Part shown: in pieces, positions 18,148 to 27,549 of the stretch
Layout of the letters: each line of letters opens with the position of its first letter
Position numbering within the stretch: position 1 is the stretch's first letter
The notes under the pieces: generated by a model
Told to the model about the DNA's origin: nothing
Seen by the model: the letters and a program-made list of their open reading frames with translations, nothing else
Databases searched by the model: none
Program-made: the position numbers and the translations under genes
DNA from: Polaribacter sp.
GTDB taxonomy: Bacteria; Bacteroidota; Bacteroidia; Flavobacteriales; Flavobacteriaceae
Direction: 5' to 3'
DNA length: 64,000 bases
Assembly: GCA_029238315.1 (NCBI GenBank)
Contig: JAQWGI010000036.1
Coordinates: forward strand, 248,001-312,000

Positions 18148-19539
18148 ATGAATCGATTTATAAAATACTGTTCTATACTTGCATCGTTAATGATTATTGG
18201 GAGCTGCTCAATTTCTGATAAAGAGAATTTTACATATTTTGGAGGAAAAATTATTCATCCAAAAACAGATTTTGTACTTCTTTTTAAAAACGATCAATTA
18301 ATTGATAGCTTGTTTTTAGATAAAAATGATAAATTTATTGGAAGTTACAAAGATTTTAATGAGGGTTTGTATTACTTTATTCATGGTAATGAAAATCAGT
18401 ACGTATACATTGAGCCAAAAGACAGTATTTCTATTCGACTAAACACCTGGGACTTTGATGAATCATTAGTTTTTAGTGGTGCCGGAGCGGAAAAAAACAA
18501 TATTTTAATTGATTGTTTTTTAGAAAATGAAAAAGATCGTTACAACCAAAATATTTACTCCTATTATAGATTAGAATCTACTACATTTAAAAGAAAAATA
18601 GATTCATTACTAAATGCTAGACAGTTAAAAATTAACAGTTTTATGGAAAGGCAAACAGAAGTATTGCCAATAAAATATTCTGAAATTCTTGAAGTAATAG
18701 CTAAATACCCTCTATATACAAGATTAGAAAGGTATGGTTTAAGAAATAAAAGCTTAAATAAAACCAACGATTTTTCTAAATTGAGTCCTAACTTCTATAC
18801 ATACAGAGATCAAATTAACTTAAATAATAGCGATTTAATGTACTTAAGTACATACACACAATATGTTGTAAATAGATTACATAACAATGTACATTCTCAA
18901 GGAATTCCTAAAACCTCTAATGAGTTTACCATTGCATTATTAAAGACTATTAATGAAAACATTACCAACGAGACTACTAAAAACACCTACTTAAGGCAAA
19001 TGGTTGTAAATGATTTTTTAGACAGATCTAGTTGCGGCATTAACAATGAAGCTTTTGATACCTATTTTAAACTGAGCTCAAATAGTGAAGACAAAGAAGA
19101 AGTACAGCGTTTAATAAATGATACTAAAAAAGTCCAGGCCGGAAGTCAATTACCAAAATTTAATGTAACAGACTTCAATAACACACCTCAGGCAATACAA
19201 AAAATAACAAAAAATAAAAATAGTGTTATTTATTTTTGGAATCCAAAATACACTAGTGAAGAATATTTGGCTTCAAGAATTCAATATTTAACAAAAGAAT
19301 TTCCAAAACTTAATTTTATTAGTGTAAAAATATCTTCAAAAGAACAAGAACTTCCTATTAAAGGGATGGATATAAAAAATCAATTTTTTATAAAATCTGA
19401 TAACTCAGCTAATTCTTTTTTAACAAGTAGATTAACAAGAACCTTGTTGGTAAATAAACAAGCAGAGATTGTTAATGGATACGCCTCTATTACAAGCTCT
19501 AAAATTAACAAACAGCTTAAGGAATTACAAAAAGACTAA
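18148..19539 (+). CDS. Lipoprotein with C-terminal thioredoxin-like domain
   Basis: A 463-residue lipoprotein: the signal peptide ends with the lipobox IIGSC, cysteine at 20. The N-terminal region (25-125) is beta-rich and resembles DUF4369-type domains of flavobacterial TlpA-like proteins. The middle is helical. Residues about 335-450 look like a thioredoxin fold (NSVIYFWNPKYTSEEYLA), but the usual CxxC is missing, so no thiol chemistry is expected. The protein is probably periplasmic or surface-exposed and its function is unknown. It stands alone with its own promoter. Confidence 0.75.
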   Translation: MNRFIKYCSILASLMIIGSCSISDKENFTYFGGKIIHPKTDFVLLFKNDQLIDSLFLDKNDKFIGSYKDFNEGLYYFIHGNENQYVYIEPKDSISIRLNTWDFDESLVFSGAGAEKNNILIDCFLENEKDRYNQNIYSYYRLESTTFKRKIDSLLNARQLKINSFMERQTEVLPIKYSEILEVIAKYPLYTRLERYGLRNKSLNKTNDFSKLSPNFYTYRDQINLNNSDLMYLSTYTQYVVNRLHNNVHSQGIPKTSNEFTIALLKTINENITNETTKNTYLRQMVVNDFLDRSSCGINNEAFDTYFKLSSNSEDKEEVQRLINDTKKVQAGSQLPKFNVTDFNNTPQAIQKITKNKNSVIYFWNPKYTSEEYLASRIQYLTKEFPKLNFISVKISSKEQELPIKGMDIKNQFFIKSDNSANSFLTSRLTRTLLVNKQAEIVNGYASITSSKINKQLKELQKD

Positions 19540-19567
19540 TTTATACCACTACCCATTTTATTTATTG

Positions 19568-19575
19568 TACATTTG
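19568..19575 (+). promoter_or_regulatory. Promoter -7 box TACATTTG for the helicase gene
   Basis: An exact TAnnTTTG match. Transcription from here would give a leader of about 120 bases before the ATG at 19705, long for this genome. Confidence 0.6.
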
Positions 19576-19662
19576 CACGTTTTTAATTTTAAGAATTAAA
19601 AACTTTAAAAAGTAGTTACCCAGATTATAAGTAACTGATTTTAAAGCGATTTATAAACCGAG

Positions 19663-19703
19663 TTTACAGATACTGGCGTCTGTGAATTCACAATTGTTCA
19701 CAG
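19663..19703 (+). promoter_or_regulatory. Two mutually exclusive leader hairpins before the helicase start codon
   Basis: Stem A pairs 19663-19670 (TTTACAGA) with 19679-19686 (TCTGTGAA; 8 pairs with one G-U). Stem B pairs 19680-19686 (CTGTGAA) with 19697-19703 (TTCACAG; 7 perfect pairs), ending one base before the ATG at 19705. The two share 19680-19686, so only one can form. B would bury the initiation region and A would free it. The pairing is seen in the sequence; the regulatory role is inferred. Confidence 0.5.
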
Positions 19704-19704
19704 C

Positions 19705-21555
19705 ATGTCAACATTTTTAGAGTTGGGGCTTAGAGAAGAAATCTCTAAAGCCTTAATAGATTTGGGTTATGAAAACCCTACAGTAATTCAAGAAAAAGCA
19801 ATTCCACAAGTAATTGCATCTTCACAAGATTTAAAAGCTTTTGCACAAACAGGTACTGGTAAAACAGCTGCATTTAGTTTGCCTATTTTAGAACAAATAG
19901 ATGCAGATAGTAAAGAAACACAAGCCATTATTTTATCTCCAACAAGAGAATTGGCAGTTCAAATTGGTAAAAACATTCAAGAATTTTCAAAATACTTAAA
20001 AGGTGTTAAAGTTACTACTGTATATGGTGGTGCAAATATCGATGAGCAAATTCGTTCCTTAAAAAAAGGTTCTCAAATTGTCGTTGGAACTCCTGGTAGA
20101 ACGGTAGATTTAATTAAGCGTAGAGCTTTAAAATTAGGCAGCATTCGTTGGGTAGTTTTAGATGAGGCTGACGAAATGTTAAATATGGGTTTTAAAGATG
20201 AATTAGATAAAGTTTTAGATGCAACTCCGGTTGAAAAACAAACCTTATTATTCTCTGCAACTTTTCCTAGAGAAGTAGAATCTATTGCTAGAAACTATAT
20301 GGAAAATCCAATAGAAATTACTTCTGGTGAAAAAAATAAAGGTTCTGATGATGTAACACATGAATATTATGTTGTAAACGAACGTACTCGTTACGAAGCT
20401 TTAAAAAGAATTGCAGATGTAAATACAGACATTTATGCCATTGTTTTTTGTAGAACTCGTAGAGAAACACAAGAAGTTGCCAATAACTTAATTAAAGATG
20501 GGTATAGCGCAGATGCATTGCACGGAGATTTATCTCAAGCGCAAAGAGATGGCGTTATGGATAAATTCAGAAAGAAAAGCATTCAGATTTTAGTGGCAAC
20601 AGATGTTGCTGCACGTGGATTAGATGTTACTGAATTAACACATGTAATCAATCATAAACTACCAGACCAAATAGAAAACTATACACACAGGTCTGGAAGA
20701 ACTGGTAGAGCTGGTAAAAAAGGAATTTCGGTTGCATTGGTTAACGGAAAAGAAAAAGGAAAATTACGTCCGATAGAAAGAATCATTAAAAAGAAATTTG
20801 TACAAGCAAATGTTCCTAGTGGAAAAGAAATTTGCCAAAATCAATTGATGCATTTAATTGATAAAGTGCAAAATGTAGAAGTAAATACAAATCAAATTGA
20901 AGAGTTTTTACCAAGCATTTATGAAAAATTAGAAGGATTAGACAGAGAAGAATTGATTCAGAAATTTGTTTCTTTAGAATTCAACAATTTCTTATCGTAT
21001 TACGAGAACGCAAAAGATTTAAACGATTTATCATCATCTAGAGGAGATAGAGATTCAAGAGACTCTGGAAGAGGAAGACAAAGAGATGAAAACATGACAC
21101 GTTTCTTTATCAATTTAGGTAGAAAAGACGATTTAAATCCTGCACGATTAATTGGTTTAATTAACGACCAACGTATTACAGACAATATAGAAATTGGTGC
21201 TATTGATATTTTAGACACTTTTTCTTTCTTTGAATTGGATAAAAACTTTGAAGGGCAAGCATTAAGTGCTTTTGAAGAAAACGATCCAGAATTTAATGGT
21301 CGTGGCGTAAATATAGAAATCACTAAGAAAGAGCGTTCTGGTGGCGGAAGAGGACGCGGTGGAAATCGTGGCGGAAGAAGATCTCCAAGCGGAAAAAGCA
21401 ATGAAGGATTTGGAAGAAGACGTAGTTCTGAAGGATCATCCTCTAGAAGAAGTGGTGGTGGTTCTAGTCATAGAGGAAGATCTAGTGACAGACCAGATAG
21501 AGCATCTAGCGATAAAAAAACTGGCGGTTTCGGAAGAAGACGTAGAGAAAGATAG
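19705..21555 (+). CDS. DEAD-box ATP-dependent RNA helicase (DeaD/CsdA-like) with RG-rich tail
   Basis: A 616-residue RNA helicase that remodels structured RNA, typically in ribosome assembly and mRNA turnover at low temperature. Motif I AQTGTGKT is at 47-54, Ia PTRELAVQI at about 79-87, DEAD at 153-156, SAT follows, then HGDLSQAQRD, ATDVAARGLDV and HRSGRTGRAG. A DbpA-like RNA-binding domain lies at about 470-540 (TRFFINLGRKDDLNPARLIGLI). The last 70 residues are an RGG/RS-rich disordered tail with GFGRRR repeated twice. The 120-base leader contains alternative hairpins. Confidence 0.95.
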   Translation: MSTFLELGLREEISKALIDLGYENPTVIQEKAIPQVIASSQDLKAFAQTGTGKTAAFSLPILEQIDADSKETQAIILSPTRELAVQIGKNIQEFSKYLKGVKVTTVYGGANIDEQIRSLKKGSQIVVGTPGRTVDLIKRRALKLGSIRWVVLDEADEMLNMGFKDELDKVLDATPVEKQTLLFSATFPREVESIARNYMENPIEITSGEKNKGSDDVTHEYYVVNERTRYEALKRIADVNTDIYAIVFCRTRRETQEVANNLIKDGYSADALHGDLSQAQRDGVMDKFRKKSIQILVATDVAARGLDVTELTHVINHKLPDQIENYTHRSGRTGRAGKKGISVALVNGKEKGKLRPIERIIKKKFVQANVPSGKEICQNQLMHLIDKVQNVEVNTNQIEEFLPSIYEKLEGLDREELIQKFVSLEFNNFLSYYENAKDLNDLSSSRGDRDSRDSGRGRQRDENMTRFFINLGRKDDLNPARLIGLINDQRITDNIEIGAIDILDTFSFFELDKNFEGQALSAFEENDPEFNGRGVNIEITKKERSGGGRGRGGNRGGRRSPSGKSNEGFGRRRSSEGSSSRRSGGGSSHRGRSSDRPDRASSDKKTGGFGRRRRER

Positions 21556-21576
21556 AAACACACATTATAATTATAC

Positions 21577-21607
21577 AAAAGCGCATCTTTGAAAGATGCG
21601 CTTTTTT
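21577..21607 (+). terminator. Intrinsic terminator of the helicase gene
   Basis: Hairpin AAAGCGCATCTT / AAGATGCGCTTT with a short loop followed by a T run, just after the stop at 21555. Confidence 0.9.
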
Positions 21608-21621
21608 TATTTATTTAAAAC

Positions 21622-21906
21622 ATGAAATTAGCAAAGCAAAATATACTAAAGTTAACAGAGGAAGCACATAAGATAGCTGAAGAAACATATAGAGAATTAC
21701 AAGTTAATGAAGGATCTAAACCAACATTAGAGCAACGTCAATTTTTACTAACTGATATGGCATGTCATTTAATTCAAGACGCATTGAGTGACAATATTAT
21801 GAATAGTCAATCTTTAAAAAACAGATTGTATGCAATTTTATCAATATCTGATGATTTTTTACCTGACAAAAAATTAAAAGAATATGCTGATAAAATTATT
21901 TCATAA
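21622..21906 (+). CDS. Small helical protein of unknown function
   Basis: A 94-residue protein with no recognised domain. It is predicted to be entirely helical, amphipathic and acidic/basic mixed, with no signal peptide or membrane segment. The DNA looks like genuine coding sequence: it has an ATG, full use of the space between two terminators, and codon usage like its neighbours. It lies just after the helicase terminator, so it needs its own promoter, or read-through. I do not recognise the family. Confidence 0.65.
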   Translation: MKLAKQNILKLTEEAHKIAEETYRELQVNEGSKPTLEQRQFLLTDMACHLIQDALSDNIMNSQSLKNRLYAILSISDDFLPDKKLKEYADKIIS

Positions 21907-21940
21907 AAAAAACCTTAAGTAAATTCTTAAGGTTTTTTTT
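21905..21940. terminator. Bidirectional intrinsic terminator
   Basis: Perfect stem AAAAAAAACCTTAAG / CTTAAGGTTTTTTTT with a 6-base loop between the convergent genes ending at 21906 and 21960. Confidence 0.9.
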
Positions 21941-21959
21941 AAAAAATTCTTTATAAATA

Positions 21960-23213
21960 TTACGCTTCCATAATAGAAGCGGCAACTCTTTTGTAAGTTC
22001 CGTTTTCTAACTTGGTTCTAATGTTAGAAAATGCTGTAATCGTTTCGTCAATATCTTCTTGTGTGTGTGTGGCAGTCGGAATCAATCTTAAAATAATTAA
22101 TCCTTTTGGTATTACAGGATACACAACTATAGAACAGAACACACCGTGATTTTCTCTTAAATCGTTTACCATTGCCATTGCTTCAGGTATTTCTCCTTTT
22201 AAGAAAACGGGTGTAATACACGTTTGTGTAGTTCCTAAATCAAAACCAGCATTACGCAAACCGCTTTGCAAAGCATTTGTGTTTTCCCACAATTTCGCTT
22301 TTAATTCTGGCATTGTACGCAACATGTCTAAACGTTTTAGTGCACCTTTTACCATTGGCATTGGCAAGGATTTTGCAAACATTTGCGAACGCATGTTGTA
22401 TTGTAAATACTGAATTATATCCTTATCTCCAGCAAAGAAAGCACCAATACCAGCCATTGATTTTGCAAAAGTTGCAAAATAAACATCAATTTCTTCTTGA
22501 ATACCTTGTTCAAATCCAGTTCCTTTACCATCTTTTCCTAGGGTTCCAAAACCGTGTGCATCATCTACTAACAATCTAAAATTGTATTGTTCTTTTAATG
22601 CAACAATTTCTTTTAAACGACCTTGTTCTCCACGCATTCCGAAAACACCTTCAGAAACCACTAAAATTCCACCGCCAGTTTGCGCTGCCATTTTAGTTGC
22701 ACGTTTTAAGTTTTTTTCAAAACTTTCCATATCGTTATGTTTGTATACAAAACGTTTACCAGCATGCAAACGAACTCCATCAATAATACACGCATGCGTG
22801 TCCATATCGTATACAATAATATCATTTTTAGTAACCAAAGCATCTATAGCAGAAACCATTCCTTGGTAACCAAAGTTTACTAAATATGCAGCTTCTTTTT
22901 CTACAAACTCAGCACATTCTTCTTCTAGTTGTTCATGAAAATTGGTGTGACCAGACATCATTCTTGCGCCCATTGGATATGCCATACCGTGTTCCATGGC
23001 AGCCTCTCCGTCAACTTTTAAAACTTCTGGATGATTTGCTAATCCTAGGTAATCATTAATACTCCAAGTAATAACTTTTTTACCGTTGAAAAACATTCTA
23101 TTAGAAATTGGTCCTTCTAATTTTGGAAAAACATAATATCCTTCTGCTTTTTCTGCCCACTTTCCTAATGGACCTTTATCTCCTTTTATTCTCTCAAATA
23201 AATCTTTCGTCAT
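21960..23213 (-). CDS. Alpha-oxoamine synthase (PLP-dependent acyltransferase; candidate cysteate/serine acyltransferase)
   Basis: A 417-residue PLP enzyme of the family containing serine palmitoyltransferase, KBL and BioF, which condense an amino acid with an acyl-thioester. The PLP lysine is K251 in FATFAKSMAG, and the cofactor-binding VDDAHGFG is at 216-223. The N-terminus (FERIKGDKGPLGKWAEKAEGYYVFP) differs from the bacterial serine palmitoyltransferase N-terminus as I remember it. It resembles the Bacteroidota enzymes, including the Flavobacterium johnsoniae cysteate acyltransferase, that start capnine (sulfonolipid) synthesis. The next gene upstream on this strand is a cysteine-synthase homologue, which fits a cysteate supply. 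Fold and reaction class are secure; the substrate is inferred. Confidence 0.85.
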   Translation of the reverse strand: MTKDLFERIKGDKGPLGKWAEKAEGYYVFPKLEGPISNRMFFNGKKVITWSINDYLGLANHPEVLKVDGEAAMEHGMAYPMGARMMSGHTNFHEQLEEECAEFVEKEAAYLVNFGYQGMVSAIDALVTKNDIIVYDMDTHACIIDGVRLHAGKRFVYKHNDMESFEKNLKRATKMAAQTGGGILVVSEGVFGMRGEQGRLKEIVALKEQYNFRLLVDDAHGFGTLGKDGKGTGFEQGIQEEIDVYFATFAKSMAGIGAFFAGDKDIIQYLQYNMRSQMFAKSLPMPMVKGALKRLDMLRTMPELKAKLWENTNALQSGLRNAGFDLGTTQTCITPVFLKGEIPEAMAMVNDLRENHGVFCSIVVYPVIPKGLIILRLIPTATHTQEDIDETITAFSNIRTKLENGTYKRVAASIMEA

Positions 23214-23325
23214 GTTTTTTTATCTTCAAATTTCTGAGTACAAATTAACTGCTTTTTTAGGAGTTAATCAAATTAATAGTAAGTTGAATATGTTAATAAG
23301 ACTTTAACTTATTAAAAAACGTTTG

Positions 23326-24327
23326 CTAATAATCTAAAAAACCATTTGTGCTCATCCAAGAATTGCAATAGATTTTATCCATATATCGAATTCCATGATC
23401 TGCTAAAATCACAACTACAACACTATCCTCATCAAAAATTCCTTTTGCTGCATACTGTTTAGTTGCTTGAATAACTGCACCAGAAGTATAACCGCAAAAT
23501 AAACCTTCTTGTTTTACTAATGCTCTTGATGCTTGGGCTGCTGCCTTGTCAGACACTTTTTCATACTGATCAATAACATCAAAATCTGTGGCAGACGGAA
23601 TTAAATTTTTACCTAAACCCTCAATTTTATAGGGCTTAATTTCATTAGCATCAAACGTTCTAGTTTCATGATATTTTTTTAACACAGAACCAATAGCATC
23701 TACACCTAAAACTTTAATCGCTGGATTTTGTTCTTTTAAATATTTTCCTGTTCCAGAAATGGTTCCTCCTGTTCCGCTCGCTACCACAAGATGTGTTACT
23801 TTACCTTGGGTTTGTTTCCAAATTTCTGGGCCTGTTGTTGCATAATGCGCTTCTATATTTAATTCGTTAAAATATTGATTGATATAAATAGAGTTTGGCG
23901 TTTCTTTTTGTATTCTCTTTGCTACTTCATAATACGATTTGGGATCATCTGCAGGCACATTTGCAGGACAAACATGCACCTCTGCTCCCATCGTTTTTAA
24001 AATATCAATTTTATTTTGAGATGATTTATCACTGACAGATAAAATGCATTTATAACCTTTAACCAATGCAATCATTGCTAAAGAAAAACCGGTGTTTCCA
24101 GAAGTGGTTTCTACAATTGTATGGCCTTTTTTAAGAATTCCCTTTTGCTCAGCATTTTTAATAATGTGTAAGGCAATTCTATCTTTTGCAGACTGTCCTG
24201 GGTTAAAGGATTCTAATTTTGCGTAAAATGTTCCTGTTAAGCATTCTGTTATACGATTTAACTTTACTATCGGAGTTTCTCCTATAAGTTCTATAATAGA
24301 ATTGTAAACGTTTTGATTTCTTGTCAT
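23326..24327 (-). CDS. Cysteine synthase-like PLP enzyme (fold type II), possible cysteate synthase
   Basis: A 333-residue enzyme of the cysteine synthase/cystathionine beta-synthase family. The PLP lysine is K48 in [10 protein letters not shown], the substrate loop is TTSGNTG (74-80), and the phosphate loop is SGTGGTISG. The lysine motif reads PGQSAKDR instead of PxxSVKDR, and the C-terminus ([16 protein letters not shown]) differs from CysK and CysM as I remember them. The start overlaps the oligopeptidase stop as TAATG. The alpha-oxoamine synthase follows 112 bases downstream, making L-cysteate synthesis for sulfonolipid a plausible role; ordinary cysteine synthesis remains possible. Confidence 0.85.
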   Translation of the reverse strand: MTRNQNVYNSIIELIGETPIVKLNRITECLTGTFYAKLESFNPGQSAKDRIALHIIKNAEQKGILKKGHTIVETTSGNTGFSLAMIALVKGYKCILSVSDKSSQNKIDILKTMGAEVHVCPANVPADDPKSYYEVAKRIQKETPNSIYINQYFNELNIEAHYATTGPEIWKQTQGKVTHLVVASGTGGTISGTGKYLKEQNPAIKVLGVDAIGSVLKKYHETRTFDANEIKPYKIEGLGKNLIPSATDFDVIDQYEKVSDKAAAQASRALVKQEGLFCGYTSGAVIQATKQYAAKGIFDEDSVVVVILADHGIRYMDKIYCNSWMSTNGFLDY

Positions 24328-26423
24328 TATTTAATTTTATGCTCTAAATCTAAAATAAATGAATATTCTTTAGCTACTTCTTTTAAGGCATCAAATCTTC
24401 CTGAGGCTCCTCCATGACCAGCTTCCATATTGGTGTTTAAAAGTAAAACTGTATTATTTTTTTTACATGTTCTTAGTTTAGCAACCCATTTAGCTGGCTC
24501 CCAATATTGTACTTGACTATCCCAATAACCTGTTGTAATTAACATGTTTGGATATGCTTTTTCTGCAACTTGATCGTAAGGAGAATAACTTTTTATGTAA
24601 TCGTAATATTCTTTGTCTTTTGGATTTCCCCATTCGTCAAATTCACCAGTTGTTAACGGAATACTTTCATCTAACATGGTAGAAACTACATCTACAAAAG
24701 GAACTTGCGCTACAATACCATTGTACAATTCTGGATTCATATTTACAATTGCTCCCATTAACAATCCGCCAGCAGAACCGCCCATTGCGTATAAATGATT
24801 TGCTGATGTATAGTTGTTTTCAATCAAAAACTTAGAACAATCTACAAAATCATTAAATGTGTTCTGTTTGCGTAATAATTTTCCGTCTTCATACCATTCT
24901 CTTCCTAAATATTCGCTTCCTCTAATGTGTGCAATTGCAAAAATAAAACCTCTGTCTAACAAACTTAATCTTGTGGTACTAAACCCGTCAGAAATGGTTG
25001 CACCATAAGAGCCATACGCATATAAAAGCAACGGAGTTTCTTCATTTAATTTTGTATCATTTCTATAAACTAAAGAAATAGCAACTTTTTTTCCATCTCT
25101 CGCTTTTGCCCAAATACGTTTACTTGTGTAATTATTTTTATCAAACTTTCCTCCCAAAACTTCTTGTTCTTTTTTGATTTCTTTGGAAGTATCTTCCATA
25201 TTAAAATCAATTACAGAACTTGGTGTTGTCATTGAATTGTATGAATATCTGATGATATCTGTATCAAAATCTGGATTTGCATGAACGCCAGCGGCATACG
25301 TTTCTTCATCAAATGGCAAATAATAATCTTTGGTATTATCCCAACGTTTAATTCTAATTTTATTCAAACCGTTGTTCCGTTCTTCTAATACCAAATAGTC
25401 TTTAAAAATAGACATATCTTCTAACAAAGTATCTTGTCTATGCGGAACTACATCAACCCAATTTTCTTTTGATGTTGCTTCAACTGGAGTTTTCATCAAC
25501 TTAAAATTAGTTGCATTATCTTTGTTAGTTCTGATGTAAAAATAATTTTCATAATGTGCGATATCATATTCTAAATTACGTTCTCTTTTCTGAATGATTT
25601 TAAAAGAATCATCTGGATTATCAGCATCCAAAAATTGATACTCTGAAGACAACGTACTAAAAGAGCCAATAATAATATATTTGGTAGATTTTGTTTTTGT
25701 AACAAAGGTTCCGAATGTATCGTCAGTTTCATGAAAAACTTCAACATCTTCAGATGCATCCGTGCCTAAAACATGCTTAAATATTTTATAACTTCTTAGT
25801 GAAGATGGATCTTTTTTGGTATAAAACAAGGTTTTATTATCATTTGCCCATACAGAGCCACCATTGGTATTGGTAATTTTGTCTTTGTAAACCTCGCCAG
25901 TAACCAAGTTTTTAACCTGAATTACATATTGTCTTCTACTCACGGTATCAATTGCAAAAGCAATCAATTCATTATTTCTTGAAACATTCAATCCACCTAG
26001 CTGAAAATAATCATGGTTTTTTGCCAATTTGTTCGCGTCAAAAAGCAATTCTTCTTGTGCTTCTAAAGATCCTTTTTTTCGAGTATAAATTGGATATTGT
26101 TGTCCTTTTCCGAATTTTGTAATGTAAAAATATCCGTTCTTTTTGTAGGGAACAGATTCGTCATCTTCTTTAATTCTAGCTTTCATTTCTTCAAACAATG
26201 AAGTTTGAAAATCTTTTGTATGCTCAGTTATTTGGTTGTAATAATCGTTTTCTGCATTTAAATAACCTAAAACATCATTTGTTTGAGAGTCTTTTTCTTT
26301 CTCGTTTTTTTGCTCATCAGACAAACGCATCCAAAAATAGTTGTCTATTCTAACATCACCATGCGTGTTAATTTCTGTAGGAATTTTAGCTGCAACTGGC
26401 GCTTTAATGGAGGTAATTTTCAT
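24327..26423 (-). CDS. S9 family oligopeptidase (oligopeptidase B / prolyl oligopeptidase type)
   Basis: A 698-residue serine peptidase with an N-terminal seven-bladed propeller and a C-terminal alpha/beta hydrolase domain. The nucleophile elbow is GGSAGG, and the catalytic histidine lies in [10 protein letters not shown]. Such enzymes cut short peptides after basic residues or proline; the length and [11 protein letters not shown]-terminus fit oligopeptidase B. The frame is open to 26468, but a TATTTTTG promoter box at 26447-26454 lies downstream of that ATG, so I chose the ATG at 26423. Without the extra residues there is no signal peptide, hence cytoplasmic. Confidence 0.92.
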   Translation of the reverse strand: MKITSIKAPVAAKIPTEINTHGDVRIDNYFWMRLSDEQKNEKEKDSQTNDVLGYLNAENDYYNQITEHTKDFQTSLFEEMKARIKEDDESVPYKKNGYFYITKFGKGQQYPIYTRKKGSLEAQEELLFDANKLAKNHDYFQLGGLNVSRNNELIAFAIDTVSRRQYVIQVKNLVTGEVYKDKITNTNGGSVWANDNKTLFYTKKDPSSLRSYKIFKHVLGTDASEDVEVFHETDDTFGTFVTKTKSTKYIIIGSFSTLSSEYQFLDADNPDDSFKIIQKRERNLEYDIAHYENYFYIRTNKDNATNFKLMKTPVEATSKENWVDVVPHRQDTLLEDMSIFKDYLVLEERNNGLNKIRIKRWDNTKDYYLPFDEETYAAGVHANPDFDTDIIRYSYNSMTTPSSVIDFNMEDTSKEIKKEQEVLGGKFDKNNYTSKRIWAKARDGKKVAISLVYRNDTKLNEETPLLLYAYGSYGATISDGFSTTRLSLLDRGFIFAIAHIRGSEYLGREWYEDGKLLRKQNTFNDFVDCSKFLIENNYTSANHLYAMGGSAGGLLMGAIVNMNPELYNGIVAQVPFVDVVSTMLDESIPLTTGEFDEWGNPKDKEYYDYIKSYSPYDQVAEKAYPNMLITTGYWDSQVQYWEPAKWVAKLRTCKKNNTVLLLNTNMEAGHGGASGRFDALKEVAKEYSFILDLEHKIK

Positions 26424-26446
26424 GAAGTGTTTTTTACAAGAAGTTG

Positions 26447-26454
26447 CAAAAATA
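26447..26454 (-). promoter_or_regulatory. Promoter -7 box TATTTTTG for the oligopeptidase operon
   Basis: An exact TAnnTTTG on the minus strand, followed by CA, 24 bases before the chosen ATG at 26423. It decides the start by excluding the upstream ATG at 26468. Confidence 0.6.
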
Positions 26455-26523
26455 AGACTAAATGGCATAGTTTAAAACAATAAGTACTTCATTTTTAATA
26501 TTTTTTTCTTCTTACGAAAACAC

Positions 26524-26531
26524 TAGATTTG
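26524..26531 (+). promoter_or_regulatory. Promoter -7 box TAGATTTG for ybaB
   Basis: An exact TAnnTTTG match 26 bases upstream of the ATG at 26557. Confidence 0.6.
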
Positions 26532-26556
26532 TAGTTAATTTTTAAATTAGAAAATT

Positions 26557-26880
26557 ATGTTTGGAGATATGGCCGGAATGATGGGCAAACTAAAAGAAGC
26601 ACAACAAAAGATTGAGGAAACAAAAACAAGATTGAATCATGTTTTAATTGATGAAAAATCAGCAAACGGAAAAATACAAGTTACCATAACTGCAAATAGA
26701 GAAATTAAAGCTATTCAAATTGATGAAAGTTTATTGAATGACGCTGAAGAACTAGAAGATTATTTAATTATGACATTAAATACTGTGATAAAAAAAGCGT
26801 CAGAAATTAATGAACAAGAGTTAGCGGTAGCTGCAAAAAGTGGAATGCCTAATATTCCTGGAATGGATATGTTTAAATAA
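26557..26880 (+). CDS. YbaB/EbfC family nucleoid-associated protein
   Basis: A 107-residue DNA-binding protein of the tweezer-shaped dimer family. It begins [18 protein letters not shown], the standard N-terminal helix, and contains the central beta-sheet ([18 protein letters not shown]) and C-terminal helix. In many bacteria ybaB lies next to dnaX and recR; here it does not. Two small membrane-protein genes follow at 3 and 15 bases and are probably cotranscribed. Family members bind DNA with little sequence preference. Confidence 0.92.
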   Translation: MFGDMAGMMGKLKEAQQKIEETKTRLNHVLIDEKSANGKIQVTITANREIKAIQIDESLLNDAEELEDYLIMTLNTVIKKASEINEQELAVAAKSGMPNIPGMDMFK

Positions 26881-26882
26881 AA

Positions 26883-27170
26883 ATGTTTATACAGCTAGAA
26901 GATTACATGTTGCCATGCTTAACCAAAAAACTTTTTGGTTTTGATTGCTTAGGGTGCGGTATGCAACGTGCTCTTTTATTTATTTCTAAAGGAGAATTTA
27001 TTGAAGCTTTTAAAATGTATCCAGCAATTTATACACTTCTTTTGTTTTTTATTTTAGTGATTTATAATTTCATTTTTAAAAAGAAAAAAGTCAATCCAAA
27101 AATTATTTATAGTTTAGCAATTGTCAATATTATTATTATTTTATTCAGTTATTTTTATAAAATATATTAA
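26883..27170 (+). CDS. DUF2752 domain membrane protein
   Basis: A 95-residue membrane protein with the family signature CLGCGMQRALL at about 22-32 (the usual form is CPxCGxTRA), followed by two hydrophobic helices (about 45-63 and 73-93). DUF2752 proteins have no established function. It starts 3 bases after the ybaB stop, so it is in the same transcript. Confidence 0.85.
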   Translation: MFIQLEDYMLPCLTKKLFGFDCLGCGMQRALLFISKGEFIEAFKMYPAIYTLLLFFILVIYNFIFKKKKVNPKIIYSLAIVNIIIILFSYFYKIY

Positions 27171-27184
27171 TCAAAATACACCCT

Positions 27185-27490
27185 ATGAATAAAGAATTAA
27201 AACCTACAATCGTTTACGTATTAGCTAGTATTAGTGTTATCTGCTGTTGTTTTGGCGGATTAGGTATCTTGTTTGCTGCTCCCGCATTTATTATTGCAAA
27301 CAAAAGGTTAAAAAGTGCTGATGGCTCAGAGTACGATTACAAATCGATGAACTCAGCAAAAATATTCGCATTGGTACTGTTAATAATCAATGGTTTACAT
27401 TTACTATATACCATTTATTTTTTCTCAAACTTCGATTATTGGTCTGAGTTTTTAGAAGGATTTAGAGAAGGATTGGAAAGTCAACAATAA
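27185..27490 (+). CDS. CCC-motif membrane protein (DUF4190-like)
   Basis: A 101-residue protein with two membrane helices (about 10-35 and 60-82). The first contains the triple cysteine SVICCCFGGLG that names this flavobacterial family; the loop has polar YDYKSMNSAK. The three adjacent cysteines might be acylated or bind metal, but nothing is established. It is the last gene of the ybaB transcript, closed by the terminator at 27502. Confidence 0.85.
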   Translation: MNKELKPTIVYVLASISVICCCFGGLGILFAAPAFIIANKRLKSADGSEYDYKSMNSAKIFALVLLIINGLHLLYTIYFFSNFDYWSEFLEGFREGLESQQ

Positions 27491-27501
27491 TTTTTTTCAT
27501 G

Positions 27502-27528
27502 AAAAAGCCTGCAATTTGCAGGCTTTTT
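27502..27528. terminator. Bidirectional intrinsic terminator
   Basis: Hairpin AAAAAGCCTGCA / TGCAGGCTTTTT with a 3-base loop between convergent genes ending at 27490 and 27550. Confidence 0.9.
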
Positions 27529-27549
27529 ATTTATATGATTGTGCAATAA

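Noticed and set aside
21000..21401. 133-codon minus-strand frame in the helicase gene
   Set aside because: Shadow frame of the RG/RS-coding tail, giving a proline-rich artefact.
26424..26468. Extension of the oligopeptidase to 26468, which could suggest a lipobox (ATSC)
   Set aside because: A perfect TATTTTTG box lies between 26447 and 26454, and the extra residues lack a basic N-terminus.
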